DNA of 64,000 bases, from the NCBI GenBank assembly GCA_002686195.1, contig NZAS01000112.1, positions 12,126 through 76,125 on the forward strand, read 5' to 3'. Positions 9,302 through 17,247 of the stretch are shown here, in pieces. The position numbers were made by a program, and so were the translations under genes. Position 1 is the first letter of the stretch; every line of letters begins with the position of its first letter. This DNA comes from Candidatus Pacearchaeota archaeon. Lineage in GTDB: Archaea; Nanoarchaeota; Nanoarchaeia; Pacearchaeales; GW2011-AR1. Under the pieces are notes generated by a model. That model was not told the DNA's origin. It saw only the letters and a program-made list of their open reading frames with translations, and ran no database searches.

Positions 9302-9553
9302 CTAGTCAACTTTACCTATAATTAAAGAATCACCTTTAATTTTTTTTGTAGCGTTGCGAATAGATATCATCTGTTCTCTGTTTTCTAATTCAAGTGCTAA
9401 AATATTAATAATTTCAATTATCTGTCTTTGAGACACACCAAAGTCCATTATTTCTTTAACTATATTTCTGCATTCATCTTTCTCTAAAAGATCTTCTTGT
9501 ACTTTTGTTATTAGTTCTTTAGGAATATTTTTTGTAATAATATCACTTGACAT
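9302..9553 (-). CDS. Hypothetical protein
   Basis: An 83-residue, mostly helical, charged protein without a recognised family. It ends with TAG, immediately followed by the ATG of the next gene, showing that TAG is read as a stop here. Its ATG overlaps the stop of the small gene upstream (TAATG). Confidence 0.55.
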   Translation of the reverse strand: MSSDIITKNIPKELITKVQEDLLEKDECRNIVKEIMDFGVSQRQIIEIINILALELENREQMISIRNATKKIKGDSLIIGKVD

Positions 9554-9732
9554 TACTTAGTTAGTAACTCATCTTTGAATAACTCGTCATAATATCTGAT
9601 TAAGCGTTTTATATCACTTTTAACTTCATGATTTATCCAAATTTTTTCTCTTGCTTCTTGACCAAATTTAGTATATAAATTTATTACTGATTCACGAAAT
9701 TTTTGTAGTTTTTCTATTTCTGTTGGCCTCAT
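9553..9732 (-). CDS. Small hypothetical protein (59 aa)
   Basis: An ATG at 9732 opens a 59-codon frame beginning MRPTEIEKLQKF and ending DELLTK, helical and charged. Its TAA stop overlaps the ATG of the following gene (TAATG), the same coupling used by neighbouring genes, and it fills the only gap between two real genes. Function unknown. Confidence 0.6.
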   Translation of the reverse strand: MRPTEIEKLQKFRESVINLYTKFGQEAREKIWINHEVKSDIKRLIRYYDELFKDELLTK

Positions 9733-9741
9733 TATACACTC

Positions 9742-10224
9742 CTAATAATTAGATTTCCAATATTCAATGCTATATTTAAATTCATCATATATTTTTAACA
9801 TTTTTCCTTCATAAAAATGTTTATCGTTATTTTTAATTTCTTCTCTTGTTAAGATTAAAAAAGGTGTAGGAAGATCAATATTTTCCCATAACTTATTATC
9901 TATAATATACTTCGCTTCTTCGAATATGTACAATTCACAATTATAATCATTTAGTATTGTTGAAAGTTTTTGTGGAAGAAATAATGAAATATCTTCTTTA
10001 TTAACAATATTTTCTGATTCTGTACTGATTATTTCACTTTTACATACCTCATAAACTTTATGAGTTACACCACAGTATGTGCACTTTACAAGTTTGGGTA
10101 TTATATCGCCTTGTTTATTAAATAATGAAAATACTATGAACGAAAAGAATGGTGGATCATTAAGTCTACGATGTTGTGTGAGAATACAACGACATGTTAT
10201 AATGTGTTTAACGCTGTTATTCAT
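9742..10224 (-). CDS. Hypothetical protein with a CxxC motif
   Basis: 160 residues. The N-terminal third contains Cys-rich pieces (ITCRCIL, VKCTYCGVTH) that could make a zinc site; the rest is acidic and alpha/beta. No family recognised. The start overlaps the stop of the upstream gene by 4 nt. Confidence 0.55.
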   Translation of the reverse strand: MNNSVKHIITCRCILTQHRRLNDPPFFSFIVFSLFNKQGDIIPKLVKCTYCGVTHKVYEVCKSEIISTESENIVNKEDISLFLPQKLSTILNDYNCELYIFEEAKYIIDNKLWENIDLPTPFLILTREEIKNNDKHFYEGKMLKIYDEFKYSIEYWKSNY

Positions 10225-10556
10225 GATAGATTATTTATTGTTTGCTTAAATAATGAATTGCCACTGTTATTCCAACATTTAGTTTTAGTAGCATCATCAT
10301 TAATTTCTGTATTGATCACATAATCTAATCTTATAAAATATTCGTTAAGACCTTCTATAAGCGACTCTCTGTTGCATGTAATATTACCATCTCTGCATGC
10401 AACAGACCACAATTTAATTGCATTTAGAATAATTTGTAACTTAACGGGGTAATTTTTAGAACTTTTTAAATTAGATAAAAAATCAATTATATCTATAAAC
10501 TCGTAATTACCTGAGTATGGAATATTTGATTGCGCAATTGTATGCGTTAATAGCAA
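10221..10556 (-). CDS. Hypothetical protein
   Basis: 111 residues, probably helical, no recognised motif. It is directly abutted to the coiled-coil gene upstream (no gap) and overlaps the downstream gene by 4 nt. Nothing more can be said from sequence alone. Confidence 0.5.
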   Translation of the reverse strand: MLLTHTIAQSNIPYSGNYEFIDIIDFLSNLKSSKNYPVKLQIILNAIKLWSVACRDGNITCNRESLIEGLNEYFIRLDYVINTEINDDATKTKCWNNSGNSLFKQTINNLS

Positions 10557-10865
10557 TTATTGATTTTCTCTTGATAAGAAGCGTTCTCTTAATGTATTCG
10601 AATGTGTTGCTACTGATTGAGAAGAATTTTGTAATTCTTTGCGTTCATTTTTGATTGCTTCTTTGATTGTACTAAACTCATTTGCCATATCACGATATAC
10701 TTTATCCATTACTAAGTTTAACTTTTGTGTTATGATACTTAAATCATTTTGAGATACATCAATTTCGCCTTCTGTATTTAATTTACATAATGCCGTACTC
10801 AATTGTTGTTTTGCGTAAAGTAATGTTTCGTTTAATTTAATCAATAGATTATTTTCTGCACTCAT
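10557..10865 (-). CDS. Small coiled-coil protein
   Basis: 102 residues beginning MSAENNLLIKLNET, strongly helical with heptad-like spacing, probably a coiled coil. I start it at ATG 10865 because a strong AAGGAG lies 7-8 nt upstream; the longer reading would begin inside the preceding gene and has no ribosome-binding site. It overlaps that gene by 17 nt. Function unknown. Confidence 0.6.
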   Translation of the reverse strand: MSAENNLLIKLNETLLYAKQQLSTALCKLNTEGEIDVSQNDLSIITQKLNLVMDKVYRDMANEFSTIKEAIKNERKELQNSSQSVATHSNTLRERFLSRENQ

Positions 10866-11160
10866 ATATTTTCTCCTTAAGTAATTTAATTTTTTCAACT
10901 TCATGCATACACTGCTTCATTATTTCTGTATCGTTTTGTGCACAATATAAAATAACTTTGAGCATTCTATTATTTGGTACGCATTCTATAAATTCTTCTA
11001 AAGTTAATGTCGAATTCTTCTCATTAAAATTGATATCTTCTATAGCAATATAAATTGTTGCCATTATATTAGGTAACATATCTTTTATTTTACTTGTTTT
11101 TATAAAATCATGTATGTCAACTTTATTATGTGTTGCTATATTTGTGTTGATATTAAACAT
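10849..11160 (-). CDS. Hypothetical protein
   Basis: 103 residues; the body is helical and acidic and the C-terminus lysine-rich. Its start overlaps the end of groEL by 25 nt, so it is translated from the groEL message. It is not a GroES: no mobile-loop or beta-barrel pattern is visible. Confidence 0.5.
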   Translation of the reverse strand: MFNINTNIATHNKVDIHDFIKTSKIKDMLPNIMATIYIAIEDINFNEKNSTLTLEEFIECVPNNRMLKVILYCAQNDTEIMKQCMHEVEKIKLLKEKIYECRK

Positions 11161-12752
11161 TTTTCAGTAGTAATAAGCGTATCTGTTGTTAATAATAAAC
11201 TAGTTACAGATACAGCATTTTCTAATGCGCACCTCTCCACTTTAGTTGGATCTATAATTCCTGCATCATACATATTTACATATTCGCCTGTCAATGTGTT
11301 AAACCCATCAAAATTTTCTTTGTTAAGTTTTTCTTGAATTACTAATGGATCGAAACCTGCATTTTTATTTATTTGTTCAAATGGCGCTCTGCATGACTGA
11401 ATAACTAGTTTACGCCCTTCTGTCAAGCTAGGATCATCATTAGCGTCATAATCTCTCATCTGTAATTCATTAGAGATTGTTAATAATGCTAAACCTCCGC
11501 CTTTGACTATTCCTTCATCCACTGCTGCCTGTGTTGCATTTAGTGCATCTTCAATTCTAGCAACTTTCTCTTTAAGTTCAAGCTCTGTAAACGCACCAAC
11601 TTTAATTATGGCTATACCACCCGATAACGCCGCTATTCTGTATTTTAGACTTTCTATTTCTCGCTCAACAAGATTTTCTTGACTTAATTGCTCTTTTAAA
11701 AGATTTATTCTATTATTCAAATTCTCTTGTGTACATGCGCCATCAACTATTGTAGTGGTAGATTTTGATACAATTATACGACGTGCCGATCCTAAAGCAT
11801 CTACATCGAATTGCGCAGTAAAATCTTTATCAGTATTCACATCAAAATATTTTGCGCCTGTAACTGTTGCCAAATCTTTAAGAAGTTTTTCACGTTGTTC
11901 ACCAAATGATGGTGCTCTTACTGCGCACACTTTAATGGCACCACGAACTTTATTGATAACTAGTGCGTTTAATGCTTCACCTTCGATATCACCGGCAACA
12001 ATTAGTAATTCTCTATCAAGCCTTGCTATACCTTCTAATATCGGAACTAACTCTGCCATTTTAGTGAACTTTTTATTTGTTATTAAAATGAGTGGTTCTG
12101 AGAATACGACTTCTTCTCGTTCTAGATTTGTTATAAAGAAGTGTGATGCGTAACCTCTGTCAAAACGTATTCCTTGTACAATTTCTAATCTTGTTTCAAA
12201 GTTATTTGATTCTTCAATAGTGATAACACCTTCTTTTCCAACTTCACGCATTGCATTTGCTATAATGCTACCAATAATTTTATCATTATTAGCCGAAATC
12301 GTACCTATATGTTCTACTTCAATAAACGAAGATATCTCTGTTGAGTGTTGTTGTAAAACTTGTGTAATATCACTTAATGCTATTTCCATACCACGTTTTA
12401 ACATCACAGGATCATGTCCTTCATTTATAAGAGCGTTTCCATTTGTTAATAATGTATGTGCTAATACTGTAGCGGTTGTTGTACCATCACCAGCCGTTTC
12501 ACTTGTTCGAGTTGCAACTTCTCTAACTAACTGTGCCCCTAAATTTTCAAATTTATCTTTAAGGGTAATTGACTCAGCAACAGTAACGCCATCTTTTGTA
12601 ACTAATTGTTCATGATTACTTCTTTGTATAATTACATTCCTACCTTTAGGTCCTAATGTACTTTTAACGGCTTTAGTTAATTTTGTTGCACCCACAAGTA
12701 ACTTTTGCCTTGCATCATTTTCAAATAATAATTCATTAAAATTATCTGTCAT
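11136..12752 (-). CDS. groL: Chaperonin GroEL (Hsp60)
   Basis: A 538-residue full-length GroEL: the equatorial ATP-binding elements TLGPKGRNV and AGDGTTTATVLA near residues 30-95, the apical domain in the middle, and GGIAIIKVGA near residue 390. It folds proteins in a double-ring complex with a GroES-type lid. The Gly-Gly-Met C-terminal tail of bacterial GroEL is absent; the protein ends in a different sequence. Neither neighbour is a GroES, so the phage version may use the host lid, a lid encoded elsewhere, or none, as known for some phage chaperonins. It probably folds phage structural proteins. Confidence 0.95.
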   Translation of the reverse strand: MTDNFNELLFENDARQKLLVGATKLTKAVKSTLGPKGRNVIIQRSNHEQLVTKDGVTVAESITLKDKFENLGAQLVREVATRTSETAGDGTTTATVLAHTLLTNGNALINEGHDPVMLKRGMEIALSDITQVLQQHSTEISSFIEVEHIGTISANNDKIIGSIIANAMREVGKEGVITIEESNNFETRLEIVQGIRFDRGYASHFFITNLEREEVVFSEPLILITNKKFTKMAELVPILEGIARLDRELLIVAGDIEGEALNALVINKVRGAIKVCAVRAPSFGEQREKLLKDLATVTGAKYFDVNTDKDFTAQFDVDALGSARRIIVSKSTTTIVDGACTQENLNNRINLLKEQLSQENLVEREIESLKYRIAALSGGIAIIKVGAFTELELKEKVARIEDALNATQAAVDEGIVKGGGLALLTISNELQMRDYDANDDPSLTEGRKLVIQSCRAPFEQINKNAGFDPLVIQEKLNKENFDGFNTLTGEYVNMYDAGIIDPTKVERCALENAVSVTSLLLTTDTLITTEKCLISTQI

Positions 12753-12809
12753 ATTAAACTCTTATGTCTTATGCTAAAAATAATATCTATATCACCAAAT
12801 GTACAGGAA

Positions 12810-12989
12810 TTATTTGCCATTATTCTTGTGCAGTTGTACTAAATCATTAATAATTCCTATGCTAAGAAACAAAAAATTAAAATAAATAAGTGTTATAAAC
12901 TCTTTATTTTGTGTAAATTCTTGTATATTCAAAAGAAATATATTTATAAAAATACAAATGAAGTATAATATTAACTTCAATATCGACAT
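12810..12989 (-). CDS. Small two-segment membrane protein (holin candidate)
   Basis: An ATG at 12989 opens a 59-residue frame starting MSILKLILYFIC. It is dominated by two hydrophobic stretches (about residues 3-20 and 32-50) separated by a polar turn, ending with a short basic tail. It overlaps the last 13 nt of the lysozyme gene and follows it on the message. Size, topology and position fit a holin, but small phage membrane proteins of other function look the same. Confidence 0.5.
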   Translation of the reverse strand: MSILKLILYFICIFINIFLLNIQEFTQNKEFITLIYFNFLFLSIGIINDLVQLHKNNGK

Positions 12990-13441
12990 TGTAGCATCAT
13001 ATGTGATTCGTATGTTCGTTTAATACGCTTACTTAATCGTTTTAATGAACGGGCCCATCTTTTAGATTTGTCATGACATTTATTTCCTGCATTATAATGA
13101 CAAATCCAATCATATCTTTTTTTAAAACGTTTTTTCCATCGTGCTGCTATAAAGTTTCCAGCTTCAGCTGCTTTTGAATATGAATTATTCATTTCGTTAC
13201 ACGAATATACATGCCATCGTGGAATAACTTGTAATACTCCACATGCACCAGCAGAAGAAATAATACTTTTTCTAAATCTAGATTCATACCATGCTAATGT
13301 AACCATCTCAAATGGATCATTACCATACTTTTCAGCATAAAAAACTATTTCTTGCACTCCATCATAAACTTGCTCATGAGGTATATGCGTTATAATTGTA
13401 TTATGTAAAAGTGCTGCCGTCAACATTAATGTGTTAACCAT
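12977..13441 (-). CDS. Lytic transglycosylase / lysozyme (SLT family)
   Basis: 154 residues with a hydrophobic N-terminal segment that may be a signal anchor, then the SLT domain: LAWYESRFRKS with the catalytic glutamate, SSAGACGVLQVIP (the GxxGxxQ region) and the closing HYNAGNKC motif. It cleaves the glycan strands of peptidoglycan, either at lysis or at entry. The small membrane protein encoded immediately downstream suggests a lysis cassette. The C-terminus is strongly basic. Confidence 0.85.
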   Translation of the reverse strand: MVNTLMLTAALLHNTIITHIPHEQVYDGVQEIVFYAEKYGNDPFEMVTLAWYESRFRKSIISSAGACGVLQVIPRWHVYSCNEMNNSYSKAAEAGNFIAARWKKRFKKRYDWICHYNAGNKCHDKSKRWARSLKRLSKRIKRTYESHMMLQCRY

Positions 13442-13447
13442 ATAATT

Positions 13448-14461
13448 TTATATTGTGTACGGATTATCACTGAATATTGTTTCAGGATAACTAAATTGTC
13501 GATTTGTGAATGCTGTTTTAATTTGGTGTGTTATAAAATCTTTAAAATCTTGTATTGAAGAAAATTCTTTGATATCTTTATTATGAATAAGTTTATATAC
13601 ACCTACTAATTCTAAGACATCAATTTTATTGATTATGATGTGTGTTGTACCACTTACTAACGCTGCTTGTATTAGCTCATCAAGATTAAGCCAATTACAT
13701 TGACGTCGACGTCCTGTTGTTGCACCATACTCATGACCACAATCAGCTATTTTATTGAAGATAGCACCAGTTGGTTGGAATTTGCGTGTTCCAACATAAG
13801 TATCATATGCTTTTGCAACGCCATATATACTTTTAATAGATTGCGGTGGGATCCCGCTAGCGATAACAGATCCTAAAGTCACGTCAGCACTAGTGACATA
13901 TGGATAATATTTACTATCAATAGTAAGATAGTAACCTTGGGCACCTTCACATAAAATTGTCTTCTCATCTTGTGTTTGTGAATAAAAATAATCTGTACAA
14001 TCAATTAAAAATTGTTTTAATAATGGTATATCTTCGGCTCTTGTTCCGATACGCGCAAATTTATCTGTTGCACATTGTCCTACACCGCGTCGTGTTGTTC
14101 CAATACGTATTTCATTACTATCTTCTTTAAGATGTTTGTCCGTTATTATATGTGCCCTATAATCGATTTTTAAATTTGAAACAACGTCAATATTAAGTTT
14201 TTCAAGTTCTTTTATTTCATCAAACAATGCTGGTACGTTAAGCATACATTGAGGGCCAATAATTGATGTTTTATTCCAGAAAATACCAGTAGGTATTATA
14301 TGCGTTACATGTTTTATATTGTTATGAAAAATTGTATGTCCAGCATTTTGTGATCCACAATGCCGTAATACTATATCATAATTTTTAGCTAAATTGTATA
14401 CAACTTTACCTTTTGCACAATCGCCAAACCGTAAATCTGTAACTGCACTACAAATAATCAT
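13448..14461 (-). CDS. purA: Adenylosuccinate synthetase, short archaeal/PurZ-like form
   Basis: 337 residues, about 90 shorter than bacterial PurA and close to archaeal and phage PurZ lengths. The N-terminus TDLRFGDCAKGKVV is the P-loop that in PurA reads GDEGKGK; the catalytic Asp is kept. GSQNAGHT holds the catalytic His. Later motifs include RRGVGQCATDKFAR and ATTGRRRQCNWLN. The canonical enzyme joins IMP and aspartate with GTP; phage PurZ-type relatives use dGMP on the way to 2-aminoadenine DNA. Sequence alone cannot choose. It lies downstream of a lipoprotein and an archaeal-type GAPDH homologue. Confidence 0.88.
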   Translation of the reverse strand: MIICSAVTDLRFGDCAKGKVVYNLAKNYDIVLRHCGSQNAGHTIFHNNIKHVTHIIPTGIFWNKTSIIGPQCMLNVPALFDEIKELEKLNIDVVSNLKIDYRAHIITDKHLKEDSNEIRIGTTRRGVGQCATDKFARIGTRAEDIPLLKQFLIDCTDYFYSQTQDEKTILCEGAQGYYLTIDSKYYPYVTSADVTLGSVIASGIPPQSIKSIYGVAKAYDTYVGTRKFQPTGAIFNKIADCGHEYGATTGRRRQCNWLNLDELIQAALVSGTTHIIINKIDVLELVGVYKLIHNKDIKEFSSIQDFKDFITHQIKTAFTNRQFSYPETIFSDNPYTI

Positions 14462-14582
14462 TTTATATTCCTAATTTATGTTCTATCCAAATTTTAAAAT
14501 AAGTTTTGATTGATTGACCTATCTTTCACATATAAGATCAAAAGTTTTTATATGTTCTTTATCTAAAGAGAACGTTATATTA

Positions 14583-15041
14583 TTATTCACTTTTGGGCAT
14601 TAGTTCAAAAAATGCCATATGTATTGTGTTGATAGCACCTTTTTCTAAAACATCTTGTGTTTTTGAGCTAACGCCCAGATAACGCTCATTTAATTGTGTT
14701 TTATTATTTACTTCCATACGCATTCTAAAATATGTTGCTATTGATTTTGCTAAAATAATTTCATCATCATTTAATTCTGGTCCCCATAATACCGCTAATA
14801 AGTTTGAATACTCATAACAGTCGTTAAATAAGAAAATCATATATGGTTTATTGAAAGCAATAATAGACATAGGTTGAACAATTGGTTCACAATTTTTTGT
14901 AATATAATCTAATGATGGTATTTTAGAGCGAATTGTCTCGATACTATCTAATTTTTCTTGATTATGCGCTTGACATGATGTGTTAATGCTACTACATGAT
15001 ATTGTTAATAGTAGTATAACAAATATTATAAATCTTTTCAT
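14583..15041 (-). CDS. Putative lipoprotein
   Basis: 152 residues. A basic start (MKRF), a hydrophobic run and a lipobox LTISC around residues 12-16 predict signal peptidase II cleavage and lipid anchoring. The mature part has no recognised domain. Phage lipoproteins include outer spanins and superinfection-exclusion proteins; the lysozyme gene is about 1.2 kb downstream, so a spanin role is possible but unsupported. Confidence 0.65.
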   Translation of the reverse strand: MKRFIIFVILLLTISCSSINTSCQAHNQEKLDSIETIRSKIPSLDYITKNCEPIVQPMSIIAFNKPYMIFLFNDCYEYSNLLAVLWGPELNDDEIILAKSIATYFRMRMEVNNKTQLNERYLGVSSKTQDVLEKGAINTIHMAFFELMPKSE

Positions 15042-15050
15042 TTCACTTCC

Positions 15051-16103
15051 TCAGATTTCATTAAAAAGAAACTCATCAAATAATTTCATCTGTTTAGTCA
15101 TATTATTTTCTGATAGTGTATGTATTGTAGCTGCAAGTGAACTAATAATGCTGTTTCCATCTTGTGGAGTGAAGCAGAAACCATTAACTATAGTACAATC
15201 ATTTATATTCAATACTGATATTGAATCTTCAATAAAGACGGCTTGATTTAGTATTCTACCATAATATCCATGATCTCTACCGAACGAAAAAACTCTTGCA
15301 GAGTCGTGCTTTTGTGTTAAAGCGGCGAATTTATTTTCTCGTATTCTATTGATTATATGTGCTACCGATAAATCTTTTTCGTCTAATACAAGTTTAAATC
15401 TGATTGTGTGCATATATTGAGTATTTTGTTTAAGTGCACTCGAATAAACACTAATATGTTTGTTTACTGTTTTGAAAAGATCATGTACATCTCTTGCATG
15501 GTGTGTTCCATATAATTCATCATTGTGCACACTTATAACGGGTGACGATACGAATCCAGATTCTTGACTTATATCATTAGCCCTACGGATACAAACAAAA
15601 TCACTATCAATAATTTTTGATAAACTTAATGGTATTGTTTTTAATATACATGCAATATTATGTGTATTACAGCTTACTACTTGTATAAATTTGTGATTTT
15701 GCTTAAGGACAGAATCATTAATGCCATGTGCATATGGTACGCCAAATCCTTTTTCTGAACCTTGAGCTATAAATGTTGTTGCTTTAGAATTCTTCACATA
15801 CAGTTCTTTATTTTTATTTCCTATTGGTGTGCAATCAATTACAACATCTGATTGAGAGATAGCATTAACTTTATTGTCATAAACTTTGTGTCCTAGAGCT
15901 TCAAAAGCATTTATAGTTGTTGTATCAGTAACGAGTTTTGCTCCACGTTTTGTAAAGTTATTAACTCGAGCAACTTCATGTCTTAAAGGTGTGTGCTTAT
16001 GAAAATAAACATCAATATCTAATTGATCACGAAAATCAGCTAAAAACCCTATAAGTGGTGATCCTATAGTTCCCGTTCCTATTACTAATATATTTTTTTT
16101 CAC
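15051..16103 (-). CDS. Archaeal-type (class II) glyceraldehyde-3-phosphate dehydrogenase homologue
   Basis: 350 residues. The N-terminus ILVIGTGTIGSPLIGFL is an NAD(P)-binding Rossmann motif. DVVIDCTPIGNKNKELY, FIAQGSEKG and VVSCNTHNIACIL match class II GAPDH, in which the Cys of SCNT is the catalytic nucleophile; RRAND and GTHHARDV follow in the expected order. The canonical reaction is oxidation of glyceraldehyde 3-phosphate with NAD(P). Class II enzymes are mainly archaeal, so this is an unusual phage gene. It may have been repurposed. It shares an operon with the adenylosuccinate synthetase. Confidence 0.75.
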   Translation of the reverse strand: MKKNILVIGTGTIGSPLIGFLADFRDQLDIDVYFHKHTPLRHEVARVNNFTKRGAKLVTDTTTINAFEALGHKVYDNKVNAISQSDVVIDCTPIGNKNKELYVKNSKATTFIAQGSEKGFGVPYAHGINDSVLKQNHKFIQVVSCNTHNIACILKTIPLSLSKIIDSDFVCIRRANDISQESGFVSSPVISVHNDELYGTHHARDVHDLFKTVNKHISVYSSALKQNTQYMHTIRFKLVLDEKDLSVAHIINRIRENKFAALTQKHDSARVFSFGRDHGYYGRILNQAVFIEDSISVLNINDCTIVNGFCFTPQDGNSIISSLAATIHTLSENNMTKQMKLFDEFLFNEI

Positions 16104-16114
16104 GTTATTCCTTA

Positions 16115-16459
16115 TTACATTTTAACATGGATTTTTGATAACGCATTTAATGATTTACGTAAAACTTTTTTATGATCAACTAATTCATCAGCTTGTGCAA
16201 GCTGAGCCCGTATATAACCAATAACTTTTCTTAATTCTGTTTTTGGTGTTATACCTTTGACTTTTAAAGTGTGTAACTCTTTATCTTTAACTTTAATTGC
16301 ATCAAGCCAAGCACGTGCTTCTGCGTATGTTTTAAATGAACGTTGCCGACCTTTATTATCTTGTGCTCTGAAATTTCCTCTTGCTGTTTTCCATATTTGC
16401 CATGGATAATGTCGTTCTTTTTTTCGAGCTTCTTTTAATTGGTATACATCGTTTTTCAT
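16115..16459 (-). CDS. Small basic protein, possible DNA-binding
   Basis: 114 residues, very rich in Lys and Arg. The middle, GNFRAQDNKGRQRSFKTYAE, has the look of the three-stranded AP2/integrase arm type of DNA-binding fold (aromatic, GR, F-T-x-AEA), but no catalytic integrase domain follows. Function unknown. It lies 11 nt upstream of the GAPDH-like gene. Confidence 0.5.
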   Translation of the reverse strand: MKNDVYQLKEARKKERHYPWQIWKTARGNFRAQDNKGRQRSFKTYAEARAWLDAIKVKDKELHTLKVKGITPKTELRKVIGYIRAQLAQADELVDHKKVLRKSLNALSKIHVKM

Positions 16460-16462
16460 ATT

Positions 16463-16696
16463 TTATATATCTTGATTATGCTTAACTTGTTTCTTTTTTG
16501 TCCATTTGGGTAACACATTTATTAGCTTTCCAGTTATGACCCTAATCATACGAACTTTTTCAATTTCAAAAAGTTTTTCAAATTTTCTTGATATACGCAC
16601 TTTTTCTCGTATTATTTTATGTTTTGGTATTTCATTACAATTGCCATATTCGTCTATCATGCTTAGTAATTGTTCTAATGTTTGTGGTTTTCTCAT
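16463..16696 (-). CDS. Hypothetical basic protein
   Basis: 77 residues, basic, no recognised domain. The ATG overlaps the stop of the uracil-DNA-glycosylase-like gene by 4 nt and the gene abuts the next one downstream, so it is clearly part of the operon. Confidence 0.5.
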   Translation of the reverse strand: MRKPQTLEQLLSMIDEYGNCNEIPKHKIIREKVRISRKFEKLFEIEKVRMIRVITGKLINVLPKWTKKKQVKHNQDI

Positions 16697-17247
16697 ACAT
16701 ATTCTTTTAAAGAGTTAATAATTTCATTTGTATATGAACGTGCATATCTATGTGCTGCAGGATGATCGAATGATAAACATTTAGTTGTTATTTTGTTTTT
16801 ATATTTAAACTGATTAAAAGCAAATTTTGATAGAAAAATAACACATTTTGGTTTTAATAATTCTATTTCACATGTTAACAACTTTTGATCAGCTTCTGTG
16901 ATAGTTGGACACCTATTATTTTGTGTCCAATATTTAACTATATTTGTTACTCCAACATTATTATGAAAATCAATGTTAACACCATTACAAACATTTATAA
17001 TAAATTTAACAAACATTGATTTAATCCAAGATTTCTTGAATACTTTTTGTTGTTCATCATAAGATAAACTAGTGAACTCTCTAAATAGTTCTATATGATC
17101 TTTTTGAAAAGGAATTCCTGGGTTTTGGCCAACAAATAAAAGTTCTGTCCCATTTATCATACCCATTAACGGTATCTTACAGCCCTCATCAGATATTTTA
17201 AATTGACTATCATGATAAGCTTTATAAAGAGTTTCTAACTTTGTCAT
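16693..17247 (-). CDS. Uracil-DNA glycosylase superfamily protein (family 4/5-like)
   Basis: 184 residues. Motif 1 is LLFVGQNPGIP, the G-Q-x-P-G active-site loop of the superfamily; VTNIVKYWTQNNRCP matches the NxVKC...NR segment of family 4 enzymes; and SFDHPAAHRY near the C-terminus is the HPS-type motif 2 that inserts into the DNA minor groove. The iron-sulphur cysteines of family 4 are not evident. Likely role: removal of uracil or another altered base from DNA. It overlaps the AAA ATPase gene by 1 nt. Confidence 0.7.
   Translation of the reverse strand: MTKLETLYKAYHDSQFKISDEGCKIPLMGMINGTELLFVGQNPGIPFQKDHIELFREFTSLSYDEQQKVFKKSWIKSMFVKFIINVCNGVNIDFHNNVGVTNIVKYWTQNNRCPTITEADQKLLTCEIELLKPKCVIFLSKFAFNQFKYKNKITTKCLSFDHPAAHRYARSYTNEIINSLKEYV

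Noticed and set aside
10849..11160. The gene after groEL as a GroES
   Set aside because: It is helical and lacks the beta-barrel and mobile-loop pattern of GroES.
11755..12615. Long plus-strand open frames across groEL
   Set aside because: They are shadows of the GroEL coding frame; no ribosome-binding sites or protein-like composition.
14462..14590. A small frameshifted coding sequence between the lipoprotein and purA
   Set aside because: Two short protein-like pieces (ITFSLDKEHIKTFDLICER and IKTYFKIWIEHKLGI) lie in different frames, but they are too short to claim a real gene or a programmed frameshift.
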